The notes under the pieces: model-generated
Seen by the model: the letters and a program-made list of their open reading frames with translations, nothing else
Told to the model about the DNA's origin: nothing
The model's database searches: none
Shown here: positions 7,602 through 15,557 of the stretch, one piece after another
How positions within the stretch are numbered: the stretch's first letter is position 1
Layout of the letters: the number at the start of each line of letters is the position of its first letter
Made by a program: the position numbers and the translations under genes
Assembly (NCBI GenBank): GCA_023441105.1
Contig: JAEZQX010000196.1
Location: 1-28,266 of the forward strand
Origin: Pseudomonadota bacterium
Lineage (GTDB): Bacteria; Pseudomonadota; Gammaproteobacteria; Burkholderiales; Burkholderiaceae
DNA length: 28,266 nucleotides
Reading direction: 5' to 3'

Positions 7602-9108
7602 ACGAGCAACTAAACCTCCCCGGCTCCCGACCCAATCTCCTCCTCAAGAGCTTGAATATCTCAGGGTGAAACTCCGGCGCCCCGAGCCGGGTGTCGTCAA
7701 CCAGGCACCAGTGATCGAAGACCAGGGTCTGGCTGCGGCCGGTGTCGGGGTTGGTCTCGGTGAATTTGACTGGGCCGGGAAAAGGCCAGGCAGGGAACTG
7801 GAGCGGGCCAAGTGCCTCGAGCATCCGCTGGTGGTGGGACTCAGGCGATTCCTGGCCGCAGCAGAGACCGGGGCAGCGTCCGATCTGCTTGGAGAAACAG
7901 GCACGGTCACCGGTCCACAGGCCGATGGCGCCATCGCAAAGTCGGTGGCGACGGCCGAGCTCGGCGAGGGCCGCCCGGGCTGCCGAGCGGGTTCCGAAGG
8001 GTCCGTGGAGGCCTTCGCTGTTCTCGGGCCGGAATTCGGCGAGGGGTAGGTAGGACGGGGGCTGGCCAGGCGCCGTCAGCCTGAAGAAACAGTTGGACTC
8101 CCGTCTGCGCAGCGCAAGGTTGTGCAGCGGGGTACTGGCTCGGATCAACTGGATCTCGCGGACTAGCGCGCAGAATTCTCCGGCGGTTTCCTCGACCTCC
8201 AGGCCGTAGGCCTCCCTGGAGAGGCGGGCATCGGTGCTGTTGCTGCTGTCGGCGTAAAAATGGCTGCGGATCCGGTCCCGCAGGTTCTTGGCCTTGCCGA
8301 TATAGAGCGGCTGCCGGTTGACGCCGAGGAAGGTATAGACGCCGGGTCCGTCGGGCAGGTCGTCGAGTGCGTCTTCGGAAAGGTGGTCGGGACGGGCTGG
8401 GTATTTGAGCAGGTGGCTCATGGCCTCTGCGAAGCGTCCCGGCCCTTCAGCCGGTCCATCCGCCTGCACGCAGTCCTCGGCCTGCGACATCCGCTGGAAG
8501 AACTCGGCAATCAGTCGCGCATCGCCGAGCGCCCGGTGGCGGGAGGCCCCGTCAAGCGAATGGCGCGCGATGAGCGCATCGAGTCCATGGCGATCGTATT
8601 CGGGGAACATCCGCCGCGACAGGCGCAGGGTGCAGAGGACGTCCGACTGGAAACGCTGGCCGAGCTGCCGGAAGGCGGCCTTGAGGAATCCATAGTCGAA
8701 GCGGGCATTGTGGGCAACGAAGACGCGGCCCGCGAGCTGTTCGCGGACCTGGTCTGCGACCGTCCTGAATGCAGGGGCGCCGCGCACCATGTCGTTGGTG
8801 ATGCCGGTCAGCGTCTGGATCTCCGGCGGTATGGCGATGCCGGGATCGACCAGCGTGCTCCACTCGCCGGTGCGCGTCCCATCGTCGACCCAGACGATGC
8901 CGATCTCGGTGATCCGGTCGCGCGACGGATCGGTGCCGGTGGTCTCGAGGTCGACGAAGGCATAGCGCCCGAGCCGGGCAGCACCGCTGACGGCAGCCTC
9001 CGGCCGACGATCTGTTGCTGCGGTAGCGGCGCCGTGATCGACATTGCCGTTGAAGCCGCTGCCCTCCGGGGCCGGCAGAAGGCGCAGGGCGGCCTCAGCT
9101 GACGACAT
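7591..9108 (-). CDS. DnaQ-like 3'-5' exonuclease fused to Cho/UvrC-type GIY-YIG endonuclease
   Basis: The N-terminal domain (about 46-210) is a DEDDh exonuclease: VDLETTG (Asp53, Glu55), HNARFD and HRALGDARL give the ExoI, II and III motifs. The second part matches the UvrC N-terminal/Cho nuclease: GVYTFLGVNRQPLYIGKAKNLRDRI is the GIY-YIG core, with a later Glu in EFCALVREIQLI, and a Cys-containing RCPGLCCGQ segment follows. Cho makes the 3' incision in nucleotide excision repair. The fused exonuclease could trim the nicked end, but that is inference. Similar two-domain proteins are known in actinobacteria and proteobacteria. The ATG at 9108 lies inside the end of the upstream thioesterase gene (14-base overlap) without its own ribosome site, suggesting translational coupling. 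Confidence 0.88.
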   Translation of the reverse strand: MSSAEAALRLLPAPEGSGFNGNVDHGAATAATDRRPEAAVSGAARLGRYAFVDLETTGTDPSRDRITEIGIVWVDDGTRTGEWSTLVDPGIAIPPEIQTLTGITNDMVRGAPAFRTVADQVREQLAGRVFVAHNARFDYGFLKAAFRQLGQRFQSDVLCTLRLSRRMFPEYDRHGLDALIARHSLDGASRHRALGDARLIAEFFQRMSQAEDCVQADGPAEGPGRFAEAMSHLLKYPARPDHLSEDALDDLPDGPGVYTFLGVNRQPLYIGKAKNLRDRIRSHFYADSSNSTDARLSREAYGLEVEETAGEFCALVREIQLIRASTPLHNLALRRRESNCFFRLTAPGQPPSYLPLAEFRPENSEGLHGPFGTRSAARAALAELGRRHRLCDGAIGLWTGDRACFSKQIGRCPGLCCGQESPESHHQRMLEALGPLQFPAWPFPGPVKFTETNPDTGRSQTLVFDHWCLVDDTRLGAPEFHPEIFKLLRRRLGREPGRFSCSFNH

Positions 9109-9586
9109 AGGCGCCGGCGCCGGTGGCGATCAGAAGCCCCCGCTCATTGTGAAGCGCCATCTGGGTCGAGCCGACCCGGCCCCCGAGCCGGGTGACACTG
9201 GCGGAGGCGACAAAACGCTCCCCGATACCCTGGCGCAGGAAGTCGATGCGCAGGTCGATCGTGCCGATCCGGTTGAAGCGCGTGAGGATCTGGGCGGCGC
9301 TCTCGTCGCCGAAATGCTCGGCGATGGCGCAGGTCAGGGCGAGACCGCCGGTGGTGTCGAGCACAGCCGAGATGACGCCGCCGTGCAGCCGTCCATAGTG
9401 ATAGTGGCCGACGAGGGAAGGCGTCATCTCGAAGGCCATGGACGCCTTCTGCGGATCGCTGCTCAGCATCTGCAGGCCGAGGACGCTGTTGAAGGTGATC
9501 CGCGACTGGAAGGTCTCGCGCAGTTCGGCCTCGAGCAGCGCCTGTTCGGAGGCGCTGCGCCGGGGGCGGGTAGGGTGGGCGGTCAT
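9095..9586 (-). CDS. PaaI/YigI-like hotdog-fold acyl-CoA thioesterase
   Basis: This 163-residue protein has the hotdog thioesterase pattern, a helix carrying GRLHGGVISAVLDTTGGL (the HGG motif of the PaaI/4HBT family) followed by strands IDLRIDFLRQG and RVGSTQMAL. Such enzymes hydrolyse acyl- or aryl-CoA thioesters in the cytoplasm and often rescue stalled CoA. Its start lies six bases after the crotonase stop, with an AAGG-type site inside the end of that gene, so the two are one transcript and probably one pathway. The exact CoA ester cannot be read from the sequence. Confidence 0.82.
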   Translation of the reverse strand: MTAHPTRPRRSASEQALLEAELRETFQSRITFNSVLGLQMLSSDPQKASMAFEMTPSLVGHYHYGRLHGGVISAVLDTTGGLALTCAIAEHFGDESAAQILTRFNRIGTIDLRIDFLRQGIGERFVASASVTRLGGRVGSTQMALHNERGLLIATGAGAYVVS

Positions 9587-9592
9587 CCGCCT

Positions 9593-10405
9593 TCAGCGGC
9601 CCTTGAAGGCGGCAGGGCGCTTGGCGAGGAATGCCGCGACGCCTTCGCGGAAGTCCTCGGTCTGCCCGGCCAGGCCCTGCAGCCTGGCTTCGACCTCGAG
9701 TTGCGCAGTCAGGTCGTTCTGGAGGCTTTGGTTCATCGCCTCCTTGATCATGCCGTAGGCACGGGTGGGCATGGTCGCCAGCCGGGCAGCCATGCCGCGG
9801 GCTGCCTGCTGCAGTTCCTCGTCCGGCACTACCTGCCACACGAGGCCGATCTGCAGCGCCTGCTCGGCGCCGATCTTGTCGGCCAGGATGGCCAGCGCGC
9901 GAGCGCGCGACTCGCCGACCAGGCGCGGCAGAAAATAGGTGGAGCCGGCGTCCGGAATCAGCCCGATGCGCGAGAACGCCTGCAGGAAGCTGGCGGATTG
10001 CCCGGCGATCACGATGTCTCCCGCCAGTGCGAGGCTCATGCCGGCGCCGGCCGCCGAACCGTTGACCGCGGTGATGATCGGCGCAGGCAGGCGCCGCATC
10101 TGCTGGATCAGCGCGTGATAGTTCCGCCGCAGGTACTCGCCCAGGTCCGGGGCGGGGCGGCCTTCGCCCGCCCTCATCTGCGGATCGGCCAGGTCCGCGC
10201 CAGCGCAGAACCCCCGCCCGGCGCCGGTCAGGATGACTGCGCGGACGCTGCCGTCGCGAACCTGCGCTTCGATCTCGTCGAACGCCAGCTTGAGCGCGGC
10301 AGCAAGCGACGTGTCCAGCGCGTTGAGCAGGTTCGGCCGGTTGAGCGTCAGGGTGACGACGGCGTCCTGGCTAGCGCGAAGCAGGCTGGCTCCGGTGTCG
10401 GCCAT
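9593..10405 (-). CDS. PaaG-like enoyl-CoA hydratase/isomerase
   Basis: This 270-residue crotonase-fold protein resembles PaaG (2-(1,2-epoxy-1,2-dihydrophenyl)acetyl-CoA isomerase) throughout. GRGFCAGADLAD and VNGSAAGAGMSLALAGDIVIA form the CoA pocket and oxyanion hole. FSRIGLIPDAG carries the PaaG-type acidic residue (Asp152), and the end reads EGVAAFLAKRPAAFKGR. The ATG at 10405, with GGAG about eight bases upstream, was chosen over one at 10471 because the family begins there. No other paa genes are in the window. A general enoyl-CoA hydratase role in aromatic or fatty-acid breakdown is the alternative, so I give no symbol. It is the first gene of a crotonase-thioesterase-nuclease operon. 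Confidence 0.85.
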   Translation of the reverse strand: MADTGASLLRASQDAVVTLTLNRPNLLNALDTSLAAALKLAFDEIEAQVRDGSVRAVILTGAGRGFCAGADLADPQMRAGEGRPAPDLGEYLRRNYHALIQQMRRLPAPIITAVNGSAAGAGMSLALAGDIVIAGQSASFLQAFSRIGLIPDAGSTYFLPRLVGESRARALAILADKIGAEQALQIGLVWQVVPDEELQQAARGMAARLATMPTRAYGMIKEAMNQSLQNDLTAQLEVEARLQGLAGQTEDFREGVAAFLAKRPAAFKGR

Positions 10406-10523
10406 CGGGTTCTCCGGGGGCATGATTTGCGGCAGCAGCGATTGTCGCTCATGTGGCTGGTTGTCGGCCAAGCTGACGCGGCGCCATGGCAGGAAGCACG
10501 CGTGATGAGCAGGATGCGCGACA

Positions 10524-10552
10524 TTGACCCGGGGCAGGCCGCGCAGTTAAAT
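10524..10552 (+). promoter_or_regulatory. Sigma70-type promoter for Yip1-family gene
   Basis: TTGACC (10524-10529) and TTAAAT (10547-10552) are separated by exactly 17 bases, and the -10 box ends 72 bases before the chosen start of the Yip1-family gene. It lies in the 219-base divergent region shared with the crotonase operon. Confidence 0.45.
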
Positions 10553-10624
10553 CCCGCCTACGCAAGACGTAGATCTTCAGGGAGAAGGCTCGCTGATCGG
10601 CTTGCGTCCTCAATGGAAACTCAA

Positions 10625-11887
10625 ATGAATCTGGTTGCACGCGTCAAGGCGATCCTGCTCGATCCGACAGCCGAATGGCCGGTCATCGACCAGGAGTCGC
10701 ATACGGTCAAGGATCTCTATCTGTCCTACCTGCTGCCGTTGGCCGGCATCGCCGCCCTGGCCACCCTGATCGGCGCGATGTTGTGGGGCTACAGCGCCGG
10801 ACCGGTGACCGTCCGCTACGGCTTCGGCGAGGCGCTCAGCGTCGCCATCCTGGGCTTCGTCATGACCCTGATCGTGGTCTACGTGCTGGCGTGGATCATT
10901 GCAGCGCTGGCGCCGACTTTCAAGGGTGAGAAGAACTTCCTCAAGGCGTTCAGCGTCGCTGCGTTCAGCATGACCGCCTCGCTGGTCGGCAGCTTCTTTG
11001 CCATCCTGCCGGCGCTTTCATGGCTGATCGGCCTGATCGGCGGACTCTACTCGCTGTACCTGCTCTACAAGGGCCTGCCGGTGCTGATGAAGACGCCGTC
11101 GGAGAAGGCGCTCGGCTACACGGTGGTGGTGGTGATCGCCGCCATCGTCTGCAACGTGATCGTCGGCGCCGTCCTGGGAAGCCTGATGCCCAACCCCTGG
11201 AGCAGCGTCGGCGCGGGCGCGGCCGGCGGTTCCGGCTCCGAGATCACCATCAAGACGCCGGCGGGGGAGGTATCCACCACCCAGGGCAAGCTCGAGGAAA
11301 TGGGGCGCCAATTGGAGGCTGCGGACAAGAAGGTCGAGCAGGCGAGCCAGAACCAGGATCCCAAGGCCGTGTCGCAGGCGGCGTCGGAAGCGGTGGCCGC
11401 CGTCACCGGGGTGGTTCCCGGCGGGGGCCGGGTCGCCTTGTCGTCGGACACGCTCAAGAACTGGCTGCCGGCGACACTGGACGGCATGAAGCGCGAATCC
11501 TTCGAGGTACAGGGCGGCGCCGCGATGGGGATCGCCGGGACGACCGCGCGGGCGACGTACCGGGAGGGCGATCGGGAAGTCGACCTCGAGGTGCTGGATG
11601 CGGGTGGCGCTGCCGGGATCCTGGCGATGATCAGCGGCTTGGCGAGCGGCGAGCGCGAAACCGAGACCACCCACGAGAAGTCCTACCAGGTCGACAAGCG
11701 CAAGTTCACCGAGAAGCGCTGGAAAGACGACAGCGAGGCGGAGCTCAGCATCGTGCTGGCCAACGGCGTGGTGGTGACGGCCAATGCCCGCGGCGTGCCG
11801 ATGAAGACGCTGATGTCGTCGGTGAAGGCCCTCGGACTGGAGAAGCTCGAGGCGGTGCAGCCGGCACCTGCCGCCGGCAAGGGGTGA
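10625..11887 (+). CDS. Yip1-family inner-membrane protein with long soluble C-terminal extension
   Basis: Residues 1 to about 190 are a Yip1/DUF1282-type domain. The opening MNLVARVKAILLDPTAEWPVI is characteristic, and about five hydrophobic helices follow. The family is usually about 200 residues, and this protein has 420. The extra part has a Gly/Ser linker, a charged coiled stretch (EEMGRQLEAADKKVEQASQ), then an alpha/beta-looking region with repeated strands such as GTTARATYREGDREVDLEVL and AELSIVLANGVVVTANARG. I do not recognise that region. The ATG at 10625 was chosen by family alignment, and a second ATG lies 12 bases upstream. The open frame continues far upstream only because of GC-rich shadow reading. 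The function of bacterial Yip1 proteins is unknown. Confidence 0.85.
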   Translation: MNLVARVKAILLDPTAEWPVIDQESHTVKDLYLSYLLPLAGIAALATLIGAMLWGYSAGPVTVRYGFGEALSVAILGFVMTLIVVYVLAWIIAALAPTFKGEKNFLKAFSVAAFSMTASLVGSFFAILPALSWLIGLIGGLYSLYLLYKGLPVLMKTPSEKALGYTVVVVIAAIVCNVIVGAVLGSLMPNPWSSVGAGAAGGSGSEITIKTPAGEVSTTQGKLEEMGRQLEAADKKVEQASQNQDPKAVSQAASEAVAAVTGVVPGGGRVALSSDTLKNWLPATLDGMKRESFEVQGGAAMGIAGTTARATYREGDREVDLEVLDAGGAAGILAMISGLASGERETETTHEKSYQVDKRKFTEKRWKDDSEAELSIVLANGVVVTANARGVPMKTLMSSVKALGLEKLEAVQPAPAAGKG

Positions 11888-11958
11888 GGCGCGCAAGCGC
11901 GGCGTCGCCGCCCCGCGGCAGCGGTCCCCTGTGGGCAGCAGTCAGGCAAGGCCGCGGC

Positions 11959-12678
11959 TCACGAGAACGTGATGTAGGGCCGTCGGTCCTTGGTATCGAG
12001 ATGCGGGATGTTGTTGAAGCTGACCAGGTAGGCGCCCCGGTCGTTGAAGCGGATCTCGCAGAAGCCGCTGTTGCGCACCTGCAGATTGAGCGCCACGAAG
12101 CTCGCCGGCGGCATCTCCAGGTGGTGCGCAACGATCGATGAAATCGGGCCTCCGGAGCTGACCACCAGCACCCGCTCGACCGGACCGTCGCTGCCGGGCT
12201 GGCAAGCCTGCCGGAACGCCTGGTAGGCACCCTCCTGGAACTCCCTGAAGCTGCGGTGCGCACCCGGGTCGATCCGGCCCAGCGTCCAGTCGGTCAAGGC
12301 GGCTCGCAGCAGGCGGAAGTGCTCCTTGCGCGAACCTTCCGCATCGGCCGCCGGCATCGGCTGCGGCTCCCCCCGCTCGTCCTGCAGTGCCGCCAGGTGC
12401 GCCTGGACCAGACGCTCGGGATCGTATTCGTCGAGCCGCTCGTCCAGATCCGCCTGCCGCAGCGGGACGCCCGCCTCACTCACGCTCGCGACCACGCCCT
12501 CGACCGTTTCCCGGTGGCGGCGCAAGGTACCCGAGACGATGCGGTCGAAGCGGACGTCGCGCTCGCGGAAGTATTCCCCCAACCATCGGGCCTGCCGGTG
12601 TCCGAGCTCCGTCAGCCGATCGTAGTCGTCGGTGCCGAAGGCTGCCTGCGCGTGCCGGACCAGGTAGAGATCTGCCAT
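11959..12678 (-). CDS. Histidine phosphatase (phosphoglycerate mutase-like) family protein
   Basis: The 239-residue protein opens with MADLYLVRHAQAAFG, whose His9 is the phosphoryl acceptor of the RHG family. SGTLRRHRET provides the second Arg and DERLDEYD the acid. The segment that normally carries the second catalytic His (usually HGG) reads SSGGPISSIVAHHL, with Ser in its place. The substrate could be a phosphoester, a phosphosugar or a phosphohistidine protein. The ATG at 12678 was chosen because the family starts there, although the frame is open further upstream. It faces the Yip1-family gene tail to tail. Confidence 0.85.
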   Translation of the reverse strand: MADLYLVRHAQAAFGTDDYDRLTELGHRQARWLGEYFRERDVRFDRIVSGTLRRHRETVEGVVASVSEAGVPLRQADLDERLDEYDPERLVQAHLAALQDERGEPQPMPAADAEGSRKEHFRLLRAALTDWTLGRIDPGAHRSFREFQEGAYQAFRQACQPGSDGPVERVLVVSSGGPISSIVAHHLEMPPASFVALNLQVRNSGFCEIRFNDRGAYLVSFNNIPHLDTKDRRPYITFS

Positions 12679-12821
12679 GGCCGGATGGTAGCCCAGCAAG
12701 CAGGAGCCACGGGGCGACAGCATTCTTGCCGAACGAGGCGGTAGAGGGGGTGGTCCGGGCAGGCACAAAGGATGCCGGGGTGATCGACTCAGTTTCGTCT
12801 CCCAACCCTCTTCAAGTGAAC

Positions 12822-13034
12822 ATGTCGACTGAACTTCCGCGGCGGCTCGATGACAAGGCCCGCCGCGAAGCGATCAAGGTTGGTCTCGTGGCGCTGCGCG
12901 CCCGCGGCCGGCGCGCGAGCACGGCAGTGCCTGGCGGCTTCAGGCTCCTCGATCGGGACGGCAACTGCGTAGCGGGCGACAACTACGAACTGAGCGCCGA
13001 AGACGTCATCAATTTTTGCAACCGCATTCCCTGA
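12822..13034 (+). CDS. Small conserved-looking protein of unknown function
   Basis: This 70-residue protein begins MSTELPRRLDDKARREAIK, with an AAGTGA site just before the ATG. A basic first half is followed by GFRLLDRDGNCVAGDNYELSAEDVINFC, which reads like a small beta-hairpin and helix. I recognise no family. It is divergent from the histidine phosphatase gene and 108 bases before the porin gene. The clean start and the shift from basic to acidic composition favour a real gene. Confidence 0.6.
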   Translation: MSTELPRRLDDKARREAIKVGLVALRARGRRASTAVPGGFRLLDRDGNCVAGDNYELSAEDVINFCNRIP

Positions 13035-13142
13035 AGCCCTGCAGCGCTACCGGCGGGGCGGAGCACGTGCCTTCGTGGGCGTGCTTCTTGCGGACGGCCT
13101 GCGCCCTCACCGACCGATCCCCCCACCTCTGGAGATTGCCCC

Positions 13143-13901
13143 ATGAAAGCGAGCTTGATCACGACCGTGGCTCTCGGGACGCTGGCGGCCGGGCTGGCCA
13201 CTGCGCCGGTGGCAACCGCCCAGCAGGCGAGCGGCCAGAACAGGCAGACTCTCTCGGTTTCCGGCACCGTCAGCGGTAGCCTGACGGCCACCACCGACTA
13301 CCGCTTCCGCGGCCTGTCCCGGACATTCGGCGACCCCGCCATCCAGGGCGGGCTGGACTTCACGCTGCCAAGCAACTTCTATATCGGCGCCTGGGCCTCC
13401 ATCGTCGACAAGGAGATCTTCACCGACAGCCGGGGCTTCGAAGTCGATCTCTACGGTGGCTACAAATGGCAGCTTCGCGATGGCATGGTGGTCGACGTCG
13501 GACTGCTGCAATACCTCTTCCCGACGTCGTCGGACTTCAGCACCCTGGAGGCCTATGCCGGGGTCAGCTACCGATGGCTCTACTTTAAGTATTACTACAC
13601 CCTGTCCAACGAGTACTTCGGCGCCGGTAATGCCGATGGCACCCAATACCTCGACTTTGGCGTCAACTACCCGCTCGGCAACGGGCTGAACGTCCTCGGA
13701 CACGTCGGATTCCTGCGCGGCGAGAGCGGGGCCCGCGACTACACGGACTGGAGCCTCGGCGTCACCAAGGACTGGCGCGGCTTCACGTTCGGGCTGTCCT
13801 ACGTGGACATGGACTCGGACTTCGAGTTCACCAACCGCTCCGGCCGCACCCGCGACCTTGGTGACGGCGGCTTCCTGCTCTCGGTGACCAAGCAGTTCTG
13901 A
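13143..13901 (+). CDS. TorF-family putative outer-membrane porin
   Basis: A 252-residue exported protein with an N-terminal signal peptide (about 1-27, ending near VATAQQ). SGSLTATTDYRFRGLSRTFGDPAIQGGLDF is typical of the TorF/TIGR02001 family. The rest alternates strands with many Tyr and Gly, and the last residue is Phe, as expected for a beta-barrel recognised by the Bam complex. GGAG sits about eight bases before the ATG. A diffusion channel in the outer membrane is the likely role, and the solute is unknown. Confidence 0.88.
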   Translation: MKASLITTVALGTLAAGLATAPVATAQQASGQNRQTLSVSGTVSGSLTATTDYRFRGLSRTFGDPAIQGGLDFTLPSNFYIGAWASIVDKEIFTDSRGFEVDLYGGYKWQLRDGMVVDVGLLQYLFPTSSDFSTLEAYAGVSYRWLYFKYYYTLSNEYFGAGNADGTQYLDFGVNYPLGNGLNVLGHVGFLRGESGARDYTDWSLGVTKDWRGFTFGLSYVDMDSDFEFTNRSGRTRDLGDGGFLLSVTKQF

Positions 13902-13915
13902 CCGACGGCGTTCGG

Positions 13916-13921
13916 TACAAT
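13916..13921 (+). promoter_or_regulatory. -10 element of tRNA-Arg promoter, within an inverted repeat
   Basis: TACAAT lies nine bases before the mature tRNA, a normal place for a tRNA -10 box. It sits in the loop of an inverted repeat, GACGGCG (13904-13910) with CGCCGTC (13924-13930), that could also end transcription of the porin gene. No clear -35 is seen. Confidence 0.4.
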
Positions 13922-13930
13922 CCCGCCGTC

Positions 13931-14006
13931 GCCTCCGTAGCTCAGTGGATAGAGCATCCCCCTCCTAAGGGGAGGGTCGCACGTTCGATTCGTGCCGGGG
14001 GCGCCA
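13931..14006 (+). tRNA. tRNA-Arg (anticodon CCT)
   Basis: The 76 bases fold as a complete cloverleaf. The acceptor arm is GCCTCCG with CGGGGGC (one G-U pair), the D stem is GCTC/GAGC, the anticodon stem is TCCCC/GGGGA with loop CTCCTAA, and the T arm is GCACG/CGTGC with TTCGATT. CCA is encoded. The anticodon at 13964-13966 is CCT, which reads AGG arginine codons. The next gene's stop codon, on the opposite strand, begins at the very next base. Confidence 0.97.
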
Positions 14007-14399
14007 TCAGCGCCTTCGCAGGCCATAGCCCACCACCTTGCCCTGCGCGTCGTACTCGACCAGGTAGCTCTCCATCGTGACCCCGACCGGCGACGGACCG
14101 AGCTCGTACTCGTCCTCGGTCCTGGTGGTGCGGTCGGGTTCTCCCAGCAGGCTTCGGACGGTGTCGCGAGCCATGCCGGCGCGCAGATGGTCGCGCTCCA
14201 GCGCCTCGAGCATGCTGTTGCGCTTGCTGTCCTGGCCCTCGGCAAGGCCGCGCTGCGCCTGCCATCGTTGCGGGTCGAAATCGGCATGGGTGGTCGACAT
14301 GGTGCATCCTTTCCAGAGCAGCAGCACGATTGCGATCGCCGCCGCCAGCATCAGGAGCCGGCGGCCGGTGTGAGAGTCAGTCGGGGCTGATGCTGTCAT
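14007..14399 (-). CDS. Small membrane-anchored protein with BamE/SmpA-like domain
   Basis: This 130-residue protein has one hydrophobic segment (LLMLAAAIAIVLLLWKGC, about residues 15-32), which ends in a Cys and could be a membrane anchor. A periplasmic-type region follows. The motif RDTVRSLLGEPDRTTRTEDEY, then ESYLVEYDAQGKVVGYGL, matches the SmpA/OmlA (BamE) fold, where a G-x-P turn follows the second helix. It is too divergent to be BamE itself. The ATG at 14399 has GGGA upstream and overlaps the stop of the preceding gene by 23 bases, so the two are translated together. The 3' end abuts the tRNA. Confidence 0.72.
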   Translation of the reverse strand: MTASAPTDSHTGRRLLMLAAAIAIVLLLWKGCTMSTTHADFDPQRWQAQRGLAEGQDSKRNSMLEALERDHLRAGMARDTVRSLLGEPDRTTRTEDEYELGPSPVGVTMESYLVEYDAQGKVVGYGLRRR

Positions 14400-15096
14400 C
14401 AGGTATTCCCAGTGCGGCCGGAGCCGGCCGATCGATGGCGACGCCATGCTGGCCATATGACACCTGGTCGCTCCAGGCTAGGTTGCCGGCGCCGTCGACG
14501 ACCACCATCCTGCCTTCCGAGACCGCCCGTTGCACCAGGTCGGCAAGCTGGCTGTCGGAGGCATTCGGATTGGCAAGCGCGATCTGGCGGCCTACTTCGT
14601 TGTTGTAGAGGTCCATCGCCTCGCGCGTGCCCGGGTTGCCCGGCACGCCCTCGTGCGCCGTGGTGAAGGCCTTGGCCCAGGGCTCGCCGAATTCCTTGGT
14701 CAGCCGCGCGTTCCAGTAGGCGTGCCGGAATGCATCGCGGTGGCCGTCGTTGTTGATCCAGGCGTTCTTGTTGCCGACGTAGGGCGGGATGTCGGTTGGC
14801 GCGGGGTAGCGCGAGCGGGTTTCGCTGAACGCGTCATCACGGATGTCCTTGAAGTCACCGAGGCCGACCAGGCCGCGATCCTGGGTGAGGTTGTCCAGCA
14901 GGCTGCCTTCGGTCCGCGTGAGCTTGACGCTGTCCTGGAAGGGGATCGGGATCAGGCCCCACGCGCTCGGCCGCCAGCTCTCCATCTTGTCGTCCGACGC
15001 CTGGTAGTCCTGCAGGACGTCGTCGAGGTCCGGGCGCGTCGCCTTGCTCGTGACCGCGTGCGCGACCGGAAGCGTGATCACACCGATGCCCAACAT
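14377..15096 (-). CDS. DUF6973-like protein of unknown function
   Basis: A 239-residue protein with a short hydrophobic N-terminus (MLGIGVITLPVAHA) that looks like a signal sequence lacking the usual positive charges. Its core has closely spaced polar residues, DGHRDAFRHAYWNARL, then HEGVPGNPG and EAMDLYNNEVGRQIA. The spacing of H, R, H, HE, D and NN suggests an enzyme active site and resembles DUF6973 proteins, whose activity I do not know. GAGGG stands before the ATG. It overlaps the BamE-like gene, which suggests that the products act together. A secreted hydrolase or toxin with a membrane-anchored partner is possible but unproven. Confidence 0.6.
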   Translation of the reverse strand: MLGIGVITLPVAHAVTSKATRPDLDDVLQDYQASDDKMESWRPSAWGLIPIPFQDSVKLTRTEGSLLDNLTQDRGLVGLGDFKDIRDDAFSETRSRYPAPTDIPPYVGNKNAWINNDGHRDAFRHAYWNARLTKEFGEPWAKAFTTAHEGVPGNPGTREAMDLYNNEVGRQIALANPNASDSQLADLVQRAVSEGRMVVVDGAGNLAWSDQVSYGQHGVAIDRPAPAALGIPDDSISPD

Positions 15097-15206
15097 GATT
15101 GACCCTCGAAGAATGTGCCACCAGCAGGCACCTTCTCCTCATTGCACCTGCTTCGACAGGGCCGCGCAATCCAGGGTCGTCGGCAGCTAGGGGCGCTCCC
15201 AGCCGC

Positions 15207-15557
15207 CTATTGCGCGTCCCGGCTGGCCTTGGCGACGTACCGTGCAACGGCCTGGATCTGGAGGTCGCTCAAGGTCGTGTATGCCGGCATCTGGCCAAGG
15301 CCATTCTTCACTGCCTTGGCCACGCGCGCTGCGTCCGGCTTGAGCTCGTCGAGCACCGGCCCGACGGCGCCTTCGGCGCCGGCATCGGCGAGGGTGTGAC
15401 ACAGCGAGCAAGCCGGCACCGCCTTCTGGGTGAACAGCAACTTGCCCTCCGCCAGCTCGGCGGCGCCGTCCTCGGCGGCGCGCGAGGGCAGGCCGGCCGC
15501 CGCCAGGCTGGCGACGAGGACAAGACCGATCGCCGTCTTGGCGGCAACCGGTTTCAT
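15207..15557 (-). CDS. sorB: SorB-like cytochrome c subunit of sulfite dehydrogenase
   Basis: A 116-residue periplasmic monohaem cytochrome c. The signal peptide is about residues 1-27, the haem attachment site CSLCH is at 50-54, and Met90 in GQMPAY is the likely sixth ligand. It accepts electrons from the molybdenum subunit and passes them to the respiratory chain. Its ATG overlaps the sorA stop as ATGA, so the two are translationally coupled. The name rests on this pairing, because small class I cytochromes are hard to tell apart by sequence alone. Confidence 0.82.
   Translation of the reverse strand: MKPVAAKTAIGLVLVASLAAAGLPSRAAEDGAAELAEGKLLFTQKAVPACSLCHTLADAGAEGAVGPVLDELKPDAARVAKAVKNGLGQMPAYTTLSDLQIQAVARYVAKASRDAQ

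Noticed and set aside
9044..10624. Long upstream extension of the Yip1-family open frame
   Set aside because: It runs antisense through the thioesterase and crotonase genes. The membrane domain and family start lie at 10625, with a promoter at 10524-10552.
11899..11911. GCGGCG-T-CGCCGC dyad after the Yip1-family gene as a terminator
   Set aside because: The one-base loop cannot form a normal hairpin and no T tract follows.
13931..15096. tRNA-associated genomic island
   Set aside because: No integrase, direct repeat of the tRNA end or composition change was seen. The idea rests only on gene position.
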